Source: Microvirga brassicacearum
Lineage (GTDB): Bacteria; Pseudomonadota; Alphaproteobacteria; Rhizobiales; Beijerinckiaceae
Direction of reading: 5' to 3'
Assembly: GCF_008757455.1 (NCBI RefSeq)
Contig: NZ_VCMV01000071.1
Span: forward strand, 1-64,000
Length of the DNA: 64,000 nucleotides
The position numbers and the translations under genes are program-made. Positions 34,905 through 42,665 of the stretch are shown one piece after another (within the stretch, counting starts at the first letter, position 1; each line of letters opens with the position of its first letter). The notes under the pieces are model-generated. The model searched no databases. It saw only the letters and a list, made by a program, of their open reading frames with translations, and was not told the origin of the DNA.

Positions 34905-35930
34905 TCAGGCCGGAATGGCTCCGTCGTGAGCAGCTGAGGCGGCGGGCTGGGTGCGTGCGCGCTCACGTTCATGGGCGAACCACGCGATGGTGGCCTTCAA
35001 GCCGACCGCAAGCGGTGTCTGCGGAGTCCAGCCCAGAAGCTTGTTGGCACGGGTGATATCGGGCCTGCGGCGACGGGGATCGTCTACCGGCAGCGGCCGC
35101 ATGACGATCCTTGAGGATGAATCCACCATCGTTCGGATACGCGCCGCGAGTTCGCCCACCATCAGTTCGATCGAGTTCCCCAGATTGACGGCTCCGCCGA
35201 TTTCGCGCTCACAGGCCATCAGGCGAAGGAAGCCTTCCGCGAGATCCGATACATAACAGAATGAGCGCGTTTGCGAGCCGTCACCATAGATCGTGATATC
35301 GTCTCCCGCGAGAGCCTGGCAGATGATGTTCGATACGACGCGGCCATCATCCGCTCGCATGCGCGGTCCGTAGGTGTTGAAGATACGTGCCACGCGAACA
35401 TTGACGCGGCCAGACCGCTCATAATCGAACGTCAGGGTTTCGGCGGCCCGTTTTCCTTCGTCGTAGCACGCGCGCGGGCCCGTCGGGTTGACGTTTCCCC
35501 AATAGCTTTCCTTCTGCGGATGAACTTCCGGATCGCCGTAAACTTCACTTGTTGACGCGAGAAGGAAGCGTGCGCCCATCGTCTCCGCCAGCGACAGCAG
35601 GCGCTGTGTGCCGACGACGCTGGTGAGAAGCGTGTGTTCGGGGTTAGCCTGATAATGTGGCGGAGACGCCGCACAGGCCAGATTGAAAATCTGATCGATC
35701 TTTCGGCGCTTCGATTGCAGGCTCACGGGCAGAGGCGAGATGATGTCGGCTCGAATAAGGTCGAAGCGAGGCTCCCGCTCAAGGTGATGGATGTTCTGTT
35801 TGCGGCCCGTGATAAAGTTGTCGAGTGCGATCACACGGGCGCCTTCGCTTAGAAGGGCATCGCATAAATGCGAACCGAGGAATCCGGCACCGCCAGCAAC
35901 AAGGACATGCTTTCCTTTAAAACGGTTCAT
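34905..35930 (-). CDS. UDP-glucuronate decarboxylase (UDP-xylose synthase)-like SDR
   Basis: 341 residues. NAD-binding GGAGFLGS at 13-20, STSEVYGDP at 126-134, then [16 protein letters not shown] with Tyr156 and Lys160, [10 protein letters not shown], and [19 protein letters not shown]. The whole order matches UDP-xylose synthase, which turns UDP-glucuronate into UDP-xylose. The Glu129 of TSEVYGDP is a family-specific active-site residue. It supplies an activated pentose, or a related sugar, and has glycosyltransferases nearby in the divergent operon. It is the first gene of the operon with the PRT/kinase-like protein. Confidence 0.92.
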   Translation of the reverse strand: MNRFKGKHVLVAGGAGFLGSHLCDALLSEGARVIALDNFITGRKQNIHHLEREPRFDLIRADIISPLPVSLQSKRRKIDQIFNLACAASPPHYQANPEHTLLTSVVGTQRLLSLAETMGARFLLASTSEVYGDPEVHPQKESYWGNVNPTGPRACYDEGKRAAETLTFDYERSGRVNVRVARIFNTYGPRMRADDGRVVSNIICQALAGDDITIYGDGSQTRSFCYVSDLAEGFLRLMACEREIGGAVNLGNSIELMVGELAARIRTMVDSSSRIVMRPLPVDDPRRRRPDITRANKLLGWTPQTPLAVGLKATIAWFAHERERARTQPAASAAHDGAIPA

Positions 35931-36422
35931 GAACCAGGCTCCTCACGACGCCGGTTTGATCGCGTTGGCGAACGATCTTCGGTCAGCTCACCAAATTTCA
36001 GGAATTCCGTGTGTGATCTCATGCATGCTCCTCAGATCAAATCCTGTCTGTCACAGGCGTGTCCGGATCCATCACTGATCTGCCCATTTCCCCTGACTGT
36101 GCCGGAGATGAAGGCAACGCTGTTGCGGTTGAGACGCGCGAACTTGTTGGTTTGCTTCTGAGGCTCACATCCAGTCTGGCTATTCGGGAACAAACCGGCC
36201 AACATCATCTTTGTTCCTCAAAACTTAACATTGGGATGAACATTCCTCGTAGAAGAATGTGGTCCCAGGAAAGCATGGAAAAGGAACAACTTACCTCGTT
36301 CGGATGTTGAGATCGCAACTCGAGTGTTTCGGCGCCGGCAATGACCTTCTCTTCCGCGTCGACCGGCCGACAAAGCTTGGCTTTTTGCTCGCCACGAGGT
36401 TTTTAACTTAGGAATAACTGCC
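35931..36422. promoter_or_regulatory. 492-base divergent promoter region
   Basis: No credible gene. It is richer in A+T than its surroundings. A perfect eight-base inverted repeat, GGAACAAA at 36187-36194 and TTTGTTCC at 36210-36217, lies near the middle. Read on the minus strand its right arm gives GGAAC-N16-GGTT, facing the UDP-xylose synthase gene. On the plus strand, GGAAC at 36283-36287 is followed 17 bases later by TGTT at 36305-36308, facing the inositol operon. Both resemble alphaproteobacterial general-stress promoters. AGGA at 36411-36414 is the ribosome site of the inositol-phosphate synthase gene. Confidence 0.45.
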
Positions 36423-37520
36423 ATGAGGTCGAGAAAGGTTCGTGTAGGCGTTGTCGGCGTTGGCAATTGCGCATCGTCATTCGTTCAGGGGCTGGCCTAC
36501 TATCGCGAGGCGAAAGACAACGAACCGGTGCCGGGCCTCATGCACGCGGAGCTTGGCGGCTATCACATCAGCGACATCGAGATCTCTGCGGCTTTCGATA
36601 TCAACACACTCAAGGTGGGAAGAGACGTCTCCGACGCCATTTTTGCTGAGCCGAACAACACACACCGTTTCTCGTCGGTTCCCCGATCCGGCATCATCGT
36701 CGAGCGTGGAATGACTCTCGATGGACTGGGCAAATACCTGCGAGACGAGATCGACGAGTCACCGGAAGACGTGGCGGACGTCGCTCATATCCTGCGGGAG
36801 ACGCGCACCGACGTGCTCGTTTCCTATCTGCCCGTAGGCTCTCAACAGGCGACCGAATGGTATGCGGAGCGTGCACTTGAAGCGGGCTGCGCCTTCGTCA
36901 ACTGCATCCCGGTTTTCATTGCCTCCAATCCAGAATGGCGAGAACGCTTCGAACAGCGTGGACTTCCCATCATCGGCGATGACATCAAGAGCCAGGTTGG
37001 CGCCACCATCGTGCATCGCGTCCTGACGAACCTTTTCCGAGAACGGGGCGTGCGCCTCGATCGAACCTACCAGCTCAACTTCGGAGGCAACACCGACTTC
37101 CAGAACATGCTGGAGCGGGAGCGTCTCGAGTCGAAGAAGATCTCCAAGACGCAGGCGGTCGCGAGCCAGCTCGACATCCCGCTTGCGCGCGGTGACATCC
37201 ATGTGGGCCCGAGCGATCACGTGCCGTGGCTGACTGACCGCAAATGGGCCTATATCCGCATGGAAGGCACCACATTCGGCGGGGTGCCGCTGAACGTGGA
37301 GCTGAAACTCGAAGTATGGGATTCGCCCAACTCGGCCGGGATCGTCATCGACGCGGTTCGTTGCGCGAAGCTTGCGATGGACCGCAAGATCGGCGGCGCG
37401 CTCACAGGCCCTTCCAGCTACTTCATGAAGTCGCCGCCCCGACAATTCACCGATCATGAAGCACGTGAGAGAACCATCCGGTTCATCGAAGGAGATGGAG
37501 AAGAGGAGGCCGCCGCGTGA
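36423..37520 (+). CDS. ino1: Inositol-3-phosphate synthase
   Basis: 365 residues, the compact actinobacterial/archaeal form. NAD-binding [17 protein letters not shown] at 8-24, then [15 protein letters not shown]. The [18 protein letters not shown] stretch and the catalytic-core segments [19 protein letters not shown] and [12 protein letters not shown] follow. Near the C-terminus is [22 protein letters not shown]. It converts glucose-6-phosphate to inositol-1-phosphate (1D-myo-inositol 3-phosphate). This is unusual in proteobacteria, many of which catabolise but do not make inositol. It begins a five-gene overlapping operon with a phosphatase, a glycosyltransferase, a nucleotidyltransferase and a glycosidase. 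Confidence 0.95.
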   Translation: MRSRKVRVGVVGVGNCASSFVQGLAYYREAKDNEPVPGLMHAELGGYHISDIEISAAFDINTLKVGRDVSDAIFAEPNNTHRFSSVPRSGIIVERGMTLDGLGKYLRDEIDESPEDVADVAHILRETRTDVLVSYLPVGSQQATEWYAERALEAGCAFVNCIPVFIASNPEWRERFEQRGLPIIGDDIKSQVGATIVHRVLTNLFRERGVRLDRTYQLNFGGNTDFQNMLERERLESKKISKTQAVASQLDIPLARGDIHVGPSDHVPWLTDRKWAYIRMEGTTFGGVPLNVELKLEVWDSPNSAGIVIDAVRCAKLAMDRKIGGALTGPSSYFMKSPPRQFTDHEARERTIRFIEGDGEEEAAA

Positions 37521-38116
37521 CCACCACGTTCTTCCTGGTGCGGCATGCGGCGCACGAACGCGGAGGCACCATTCTATGCGGCAGGCTGGAAGGGTTGACG
37601 CTTGGAGAAATCGGACGGGCGCAAGCGCAGCGGGTTTCCGAGCGCCTTGCGAACGAGAATATCGCGCGCATCCGCACAAGCCCCCTCGAGCGCGCCCGCG
37701 AAACCGCCAATGCTATCGCTGGACGCCTCGGCAGGCCGGCGGAGGTCTTGGACGAAATCGTCGAGATCGATTTTGGCGCTTGGACGGGCCTGAGTTTTGC
37801 GGATCTGGCGCAGGACCCTCGTTGGGTACGCTGGAACGATGCGAGGAGTGTCAGTCGGCCACCGGATGGTGAATCGATGTTCGAAGCGCAGGTCAGGATC
37901 GTCACCGCAATGGAGCAACTGCGCAGAGGGCATTCAGGCGAGGCCATCGCGCTGGTGAGCCATGGCGATGTGATCAAGGGCGCGTTGCTCTACCATCTGG
38001 GATTGCCACTCGACGCCTATAACCGCTTTGACGTGGATCCCGCCTCGATCAGCACTCTGGTTGTGGGCGATTGGGGATCGCGGCTCCTTCGCCTGAATGA
38101 GGTGGTCGAGCCATGA
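37517..38116 (+). CDS. Histidine phosphatase family protein
   Basis: 199 residues starting with GTG at 37517, which overlaps the previous stop (GTGA). The phosphohistidine motif is [11 protein letters not shown] (Arg9, His10), the second phosphate-binding arginine is in [10 protein letters not shown] and the second histidine in [10 protein letters not shown]. The fold is the phosphoglycerate-mutase-like branch. Directly behind inositol-3-phosphate synthase, it is the obvious candidate for the step from inositol phosphate to free inositol, or for trimming a glycosyl phosphate. This is inference, because inositol monophosphatase is normally an unrelated enzyme. Confidence 0.85.
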   Translation: MTTTFFLVRHAAHERGGTILCGRLEGLTLGEIGRAQAQRVSERLANENIARIRTSPLERARETANAIAGRLGRPAEVLDEIVEIDFGAWTGLSFADLAQDPRWVRWNDARSVSRPPDGESMFEAQVRIVTAMEQLRRGHSGEAIALVSHGDVIKGALLYHLGLPLDAYNRFDVDPASISTLVVGDWGSRLLRLNEVVEP

Positions 38117-39216
38117 AACTCGTCGTTTTCGGGCTTACGATCTCGTCCTCGTGGGGCAACGGCCACGCCACTTTATGGCGCGGGTTATGCCGGGCGCTCG
38201 CTCGGCGCGGACAGCGGGTCGTCTTCTTCGAGCGGGATGTGCCCTACTACGCCATGAACCGCGACTTGTTCGAAATACCGGGCGGCGAGCTTGTGCTCTA
38301 TGGCAGTTGGGACGAGATCAGCGCCCGTGCAAAACGCGAAATCGACGAGGCTGATGTGACCGTCATCACATCCTACTGCCCGGATGGCGTCAAGGCGACC
38401 GCGCTGGTCCTCGATGCTCCCAGTGCGTTGAAGGTATTCTATGATCTCGACACCCCGATGACCTTGTCGCGGCTTGGCGCCAAGGAGACGGCCACCTATA
38501 TTGGCCCACGGCTGCTTCGTGATTTCGATCTGGTGCTCAGTTACACCGGCGGCGCCGCATTGACGAAGCTGCGAAGCGAACTTGGAGCAGGACGCGTCGA
38601 GCCATTGTACGGCCATGCGGACCCGGCGTTTCATCGGCGGGTTGCAGCCGTTCCGCGTTACACGTCCGATTTCTCCTATCTCGGAACATATGCGGCAGAT
38701 CGCCAATCGATGCTTCGCGAGTTGTTCATCGAGCCGGCTCGCCTTGCTCCGCAATGCCGATTTCTGGTCGGTGGCGCGCAGTATCCGGACGATTTCCCGT
38801 GGTTGCCGAACATCTTCTTCACGCGACATCTGCCGCCATCGGAACATCCGGCGTTCTTTTCGTCCTCACGTCTCACGCTCAACGTGACGCGACAGGCAAT
38901 GGCCGAGATGGGCTGGTGTCCCTCGGGCCGCTTGTTCGAGGCCGCAGCGTGCAGGACGCCAATTCTATCGGACACGTGGGAGGGCCTTTCCCGGTTCTTC
39001 GAGCCGGGAAAGGAGATCCTTCTGGCGCGAACGGCGGACGAAGCGGTTGCCGCTGTCGAACTCAGTGACGCCGAGCTGAAACGCATTGCCACAGCCGGCT
39101 ATGAGAGGACGATGCAAGAGCATACCTCCGAGTGCAGAATCAACGAGCTTGAGCGGTTGCTCGACGACTGTCGCTCGGGGTCAGCGTCAGATGCCGTCGC
39201 TATGCTGGAGGCTTGA
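38113..39216 (+). CDS. CgeB-type glycosyltransferase
   Basis: 367 residues, start overlapping the previous stop (ATGA). A GT-B-like N-lobe with SSWGNGHATLWRGLCRAL at 12-29, FFERDVPYYAMNRDL, then the C-lobe HLPPSEHPAFFSSSRLTLNV and SGRLFEAAACRTPILSDTW, followed by a glutamate-containing EGLSRFFEPGKEILLA. These C-lobe features match CgeB-like glycosyltransferases, which transfer sugars to spore-coat or small-molecule acceptors. In this operon the acceptor could be inositol or its phosphate; donor and acceptor are not provable from sequence. Confidence 0.85.
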   Translation: MKLVVFGLTISSSWGNGHATLWRGLCRALARRGQRVVFFERDVPYYAMNRDLFEIPGGELVLYGSWDEISARAKREIDEADVTVITSYCPDGVKATALVLDAPSALKVFYDLDTPMTLSRLGAKETATYIGPRLLRDFDLVLSYTGGAALTKLRSELGAGRVEPLYGHADPAFHRRVAAVPRYTSDFSYLGTYAADRQSMLRELFIEPARLAPQCRFLVGGAQYPDDFPWLPNIFFTRHLPPSEHPAFFSSSRLTLNVTRQAMAEMGWCPSGRLFEAAACRTPILSDTWEGLSRFFEPGKEILLARTADEAVAAVELSDAELKRIATAGYERTMQEHTSECRINELERLLDDCRSGSASDAVAMLEA

Positions 39217-39218
39217 TC

Positions 39219-40031
39219 ATGTGGGGTATAGTACCTGCCGCCGGCAACGGGAGCCGCATCCAGCCTCTGGCATTTTCGAAAGAGCTTCTCCCCGTGGGGA
39301 GTCGCCTCGAAAGTGGCATCGAGAGGCCATGCGCGGTGAGTGAGTACTTGCTCGAACGCATGATCCATGGCGGTGCCGACAAGATCTGCTTTGTCATCTC
39401 GCCCGGCAAATCCGACATCATGGCATATTATGGCGCAGCGTATGGCAACGCGTTCATCGCCTATGTGATTCAACCCAGCGCTCGCGGGTTATGCGATGCC
39501 ATCTTTTGCGCGTCGGCTCTGATCCCGCCTGACGAAAGCTTGATCGTAGGCCTGCCGGATACGGTTTGGTTTCCCGACAAGGCGTTGCAGCAGCTTCCGG
39601 AAGACGTGCTCTCCTTTTTGTTGTTTCCCGTGCCCAACCCGGAGGTTTTCGATGCCGTCGTGATGGAAGACAACGGACAGGTACGGGAGATCCAGGTAAA
39701 GCGCGTCGACGCGGCTTCTCACTGGATCTGGGGTGCGTTCAAAATGCCCGGCCGGGTTCTGGAAGAATTGCGACAACTCTGGCTGACACGCCGGTGCGAG
39801 GATGAGTATTTCGGGACCCTCGTCAACGCCTATCTGTCGCGAGGCGGTTCGGCGCTCGGCGTCAAGGCGGGTCACTCATACGTCGATGTCGGAACGCTGA
39901 ACGGCTATCGCGCCGCCATGAGCCTTCTTACCAACGCCGCACATGAGCCCGACACGGCGGGCGCGCGCGTCGGGCTCGGTTGGCCGGCGGGCCGATCGTT
40001 GGGCCATGTTCACGACCCGAGAAGGGAATGA
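39219..40031 (+). CDS. Sugar nucleotidyltransferase (GalU/RfbA-like)
   Basis: 270 residues from the ATG at 39219; GGAGG precedes it at a good distance. The NTP-binding signature is GIVPAAGNGSRIQPL followed by SKELLPVG (Lys21). It is the pattern of sugar-1-phosphate nucleotidyltransferases. QPSARGLCDAIFCA and VGLPDTVWFPD fit the sugar and metal sites, and HWIWGAFKM and AGHSYVDVGTLNGY the C-terminal part. It should make an NDP-sugar from a sugar-1-phosphate, probably the donor for the adjacent glycosyltransferase. It is slightly shorter than typical GalU (about 300). Confidence 0.87.
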   Translation: MWGIVPAAGNGSRIQPLAFSKELLPVGSRLESGIERPCAVSEYLLERMIHGGADKICFVISPGKSDIMAYYGAAYGNAFIAYVIQPSARGLCDAIFCASALIPPDESLIVGLPDTVWFPDKALQQLPEDVLSFLLFPVPNPEVFDAVVMEDNGQVREIQVKRVDAASHWIWGAFKMPGRVLEELRQLWLTRRCEDEYFGTLVNAYLSRGGSALGVKAGHSYVDVGTLNGYRAAMSLLTNAAHEPDTAGARVGLGWPAGRSLGHVHDPRRE

Positions 40032-40035
40032 TCGC

Positions 40036-40998
40036 ATGATCGAAGCCGCGATGATTTGGAACGAGCCAAACAACAAGTCGCATTGGGACCCGGAGATAGA
40101 CCCCGAGTGGCGGCTGTTCTCGGAGATGGCCATCGCGGCCGGCCAGGCGATCGAGGCAGAAAACTCCAGCCTGCCTCGCGTCCTCGGCGGCATCTCACCC
40201 ATCGATCCGGGCTTCGTGCGCACATTGGCAGAACGCGGCGTTCTGGATCATCTGGATGTCGTTGCCCTGCACGGCTTCCCGCTCGACTGGAACCTCTGGC
40301 AAATCGACGAATGGCCTGCCAAGATCGACGAGATCCGCGAGGTGACGGATCTGCCGATCTGGGTCAGCGAAGTCGGCATCTCGACCTTCGGCGCGGAGGA
40401 AATCCAGGTCTGGGGCCTGAACCGTACGGCCGAACTCTTGATCGGCAAGGTACCGCGCATCCACTGGTACAGTCTCTACGATCTGCCGCGGGCCTGGGGA
40501 GCGACGACGCGACACCGGGAGGCGGAAGGCTCATCCTACTTCCGGCATTTCTATATGGGGCTCTTGCGCGAAGACGGCACGCCCAAGCCTGCCCTGCACG
40601 AGTTTGCCAGGTACACACCCGACGTGGGATTCTGCCAGTGGTTCCATTACCAGGACCCGCGTTTGGATGACGCTGTGGGTTGGATGAAGCGCCTCGGCGT
40701 CAAGTATCTCCGGACCGGCATCTCCTGGGCGGATAGCTTCCGCCCGAACGCCCTCGACTGGTTTGATCGACAGATGGAGGCCCTCGAAGATTTCGACGTG
40801 ACGGTGACATTCTGCTTCACGCCGGAGCACCGGGGAATCGCTCCGCACCACACCAGCCCGCCCCAGGCGAAGGAAGAGTTTGCAGAATTTTGCGCATCCA
40901 TGATCCGGCGTTATACCAATGCCAAACCAGTCTCGCAGCGACCTGCGGGGGGCGATCTCATGGTCCCGTCGCATAATGTGCCCTGCAACGAAGCCTGA
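40036..40998 (+). CDS. Clan GH-A glycoside hydrolase-like protein with barrel halves in swapped order
   Basis: 320 residues from the ATG at 40036 (gaaggga upstream). Residues 5-13 are AMIWNEPNN, normally the fourth strand of a clan GH-A barrel with the acid/base (Glu10). Residues 108-115 are IWVSEVGI, normally the seventh strand with the nucleophile (Glu112), and RIHWYSLYDLP follows as the eighth strand. After ALHEFARY the chain starts again with what looks like strands one to three: FCQWFHYQDP, LGVKYLRTGISW, TVTFCFTPEHRG and EFAEFCASMIRRY. In ordinary members that last piece precedes the WNEPN strand. This looks like a natural circular permutation. Annotation in relatives is usually beta-xylosidase-like. 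Confidence 0.72.
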   Translation: MIEAAMIWNEPNNKSHWDPEIDPEWRLFSEMAIAAGQAIEAENSSLPRVLGGISPIDPGFVRTLAERGVLDHLDVVALHGFPLDWNLWQIDEWPAKIDEIREVTDLPIWVSEVGISTFGAEEIQVWGLNRTAELLIGKVPRIHWYSLYDLPRAWGATTRHREAEGSSYFRHFYMGLLREDGTPKPALHEFARYTPDVGFCQWFHYQDPRLDDAVGWMKRLGVKYLRTGISWADSFRPNALDWFDRQMEALEDFDVTVTFCFTPEHRGIAPHHTSPPQAKEEFAEFCASMIRRYTNAKPVSQRPAGGDLMVPSHNVPCNEA

Positions 40999-41001
40999 CG
41001 C

Positions 41002-41244
41002 TCAAAGCTTGGGAACGACCGGGAGGTCCTCGTCGCCTGCCTTCAGAAGCTCGACCAATCGGGCAATTCGACCGGATGGAATCGCCCGACCCTCGTTGAG
41101 CATCACCTCGTCATTCTCAATCCAGGCGCGCGCCTCGACCAGTTCAGCTTGGGTCGCGGCGGTGTCGAGGATCTCACTTATAACCTTGTCGTTTGCCGGT
41201 CCGATCAGGACCTTCACCTCATCGTATGTCAGCTTGGCAGCCAT
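41002..41244 (-). CDS. Small conserved hypothetical protein
   Basis: 80 residues, soluble, with an acidic centre: MAAKLTYDEVKVLIGPANDK, then EILDTAATQAELVEARAWIE and RIARLVELL. It appears mostly helical. Similar small proteins occur widely in Hyphomicrobiales, with no known role that I can name. The ATG at 41244 is preceded by a ggagaa ribosome site. It is convergent with the barrel-swapped glycosidase, three bases away. Confidence 0.7.
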   Translation of the reverse strand: MAAKLTYDEVKVLIGPANDKVISEILDTAATQAELVEARAWIENDEVMLNEGRAIPSGRIARLVELLKAGDEDLPVVPKL

Positions 41245-41462
41245 GTCTGTTCTCCATCAATCTTGAGTTTTTGGATTGTAGGGGCCAGAGGGTGGCGATT
41301 CTGCCGCTCAGGTCAGGGCGGTCCTGTAAGCCGCTTGGCCAGCTTGCCGAAGCCCAGAAGGTTTAAGGCTGACATAGGCTCGCTTTTCACATTCGCCAAC
41401 GGCGCCAAGCAGACGCCTGTCTCTGCAAACCATGCGCATGCCGTGACATAGGGCATGTGATT

Positions 41463-41488
41463 GGAACCGCCACTCCGGTCTGCTGGTT
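41463..41488 (+). promoter_or_regulatory. Candidate EcfG-type promoter, GGAAC-N17-GGTT
   Basis: GGAAC at 41463-41467 and GGTT at 41485-41488 sit about 40 bases before the glycosyltransferase start at 41527, the position expected for a promoter. It has one mismatch to the general-stress consensus GGAAC-N16/17-CGTT. It is the best placed of the similar sites in this window. Confidence 0.4.
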
Positions 41489-41526
41489 AAACGCCCAACA
41501 GGCTCCCCTAGATGCGGAGATTCCGG

Positions 41527-42585
41527 ATGCGAATTGCGCAGGTTGCTCCTTTGGCCGAATCAGTTCCGCCCAAGCTTTACGGTGGTACCGAGCGGGTTGT
41601 TTTCTGGCTTACCGAGGAACTCGTGCGTCAGGGACACGAAGTCACGTTGTTCGCAAGCGGAGACTCGATGACTTCGGCAAAGCTCGTGCCGTGTGTTCCC
41701 CGAGGATTGAGGTTGTCGGGAATCCGCGACCATGTGGCCAGTCACCTCGTCATGATGAACGAGGTGCGCTCGCGGGCGGATCAGTTCGACATCATTCATT
41801 TCCACGTGGATCTCTTGCAGCACGTATTGTTCCGCGATCTCGCTCATAAATGCCTCACGACGCTACACGGCAGGCTTGATGTTCCCGACTTCATGCCGGT
41901 GTTCCGGACTTTCGATGAAATGCCGCTGGTTTCGATCTCAAAACACCAGCGTGCCCCGATGCCGCCGAACGTGAAGTGGCTCGCAAACGTCTATCACGGG
42001 CTACCTTCGACGATTTGTACGCTCAGCGTGCGGGCTGGCGAGTACCTCGCGTTCCTGGGTCGCATCTCACCGGAGAAGCGTCCTGATCGCGCCATCGAAA
42101 TTGCCAAGCGCGCTGGTATTCCGTTGAAGATCGCCGCCAAGATCGATCCAGCGGACCAGGGTTATTTTGCTCAAGTCGTCGAACCGCTGCTCGATCACCC
42201 GTTGATCACATTCGTGGGGGAGATCGACGATAGCGCCAAGTGTGATTTTCTCGGGCACGCACTTGCGCTCCTGTTCCCGATCGACTGGCCCGAACCTTTC
42301 GGTCTGGTAATGATCGAGGCAATGTCGGCCGGCACACCCGTGATCGCCTTCGACCGCGGCTCGGTGCCGGAAGTGATTGCGAGCGGAATCAGTGGCTTTA
42401 TCGTCAAGACGGTGGAGGAGGCCGCCACGGCCGCCCATCGAGTGAGGGAACTGAGCCGTGCGAATGTCCGGCAATATTTCGAGCGCCGCTTCACGGTGGC
42501 CCGCATGGCCAAAGATTATGTGAGTGCATATGAGGCGCTCCTTGCCGGGGCGAGCGTCGATCCGCGCCGCCTGATCGCCGCCTAA
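41527..42585 (+). CDS. Glycosyltransferase family 4 protein
   Basis: 352 residues from the ATG at 41527, preferred over the one at 41512 because GGAG lies seven bases before it. The N-lobe begins RIAQVAPLAESVPPKLYGG, followed by TERVVFWLTEELVRQGHEV. The C-lobe has FLGRISPEKRPDRAIEIAK, then FPIDWPEPFGLVMIEAMSAG with the E-x7-E signature, and TPVIAFDRGSVPEVI. It is a retaining GT4 enzyme. It is followed 80 bases later by the debranching-type enzyme, a pairing seen often in alphaproteobacteria and suggesting a glucan or glycoside storage/stress function. Confidence 0.92.
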   Translation: MRIAQVAPLAESVPPKLYGGTERVVFWLTEELVRQGHEVTLFASGDSMTSAKLVPCVPRGLRLSGIRDHVASHLVMMNEVRSRADQFDIIHFHVDLLQHVLFRDLAHKCLTTLHGRLDVPDFMPVFRTFDEMPLVSISKHQRAPMPPNVKWLANVYHGLPSTICTLSVRAGEYLAFLGRISPEKRPDRAIEIAKRAGIPLKIAAKIDPADQGYFAQVVEPLLDHPLITFVGEIDDSAKCDFLGHALALLFPIDWPEPFGLVMIEAMSAGTPVIAFDRGSVPEVIASGISGFIVKTVEEAATAAHRVRELSRANVRQYFERRFTVARMAKDYVSAYEALLAGASVDPRRLIAA

Positions 42586-42665
42586 TCAGCACCGACCGCT
42601 TGCAGTCCGCTTGGCTAGGAGCAGTTTCAAAATTTCGATTACGCGCCCACAACGAGGATCCTGGC

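Noticed and set aside
41009-41033. GGAAC-containing site near 41009 as another stress promoter
   Set aside because: No TT-containing -10 element at 16-17 bases and it lies at the 3' end of a convergent gene.
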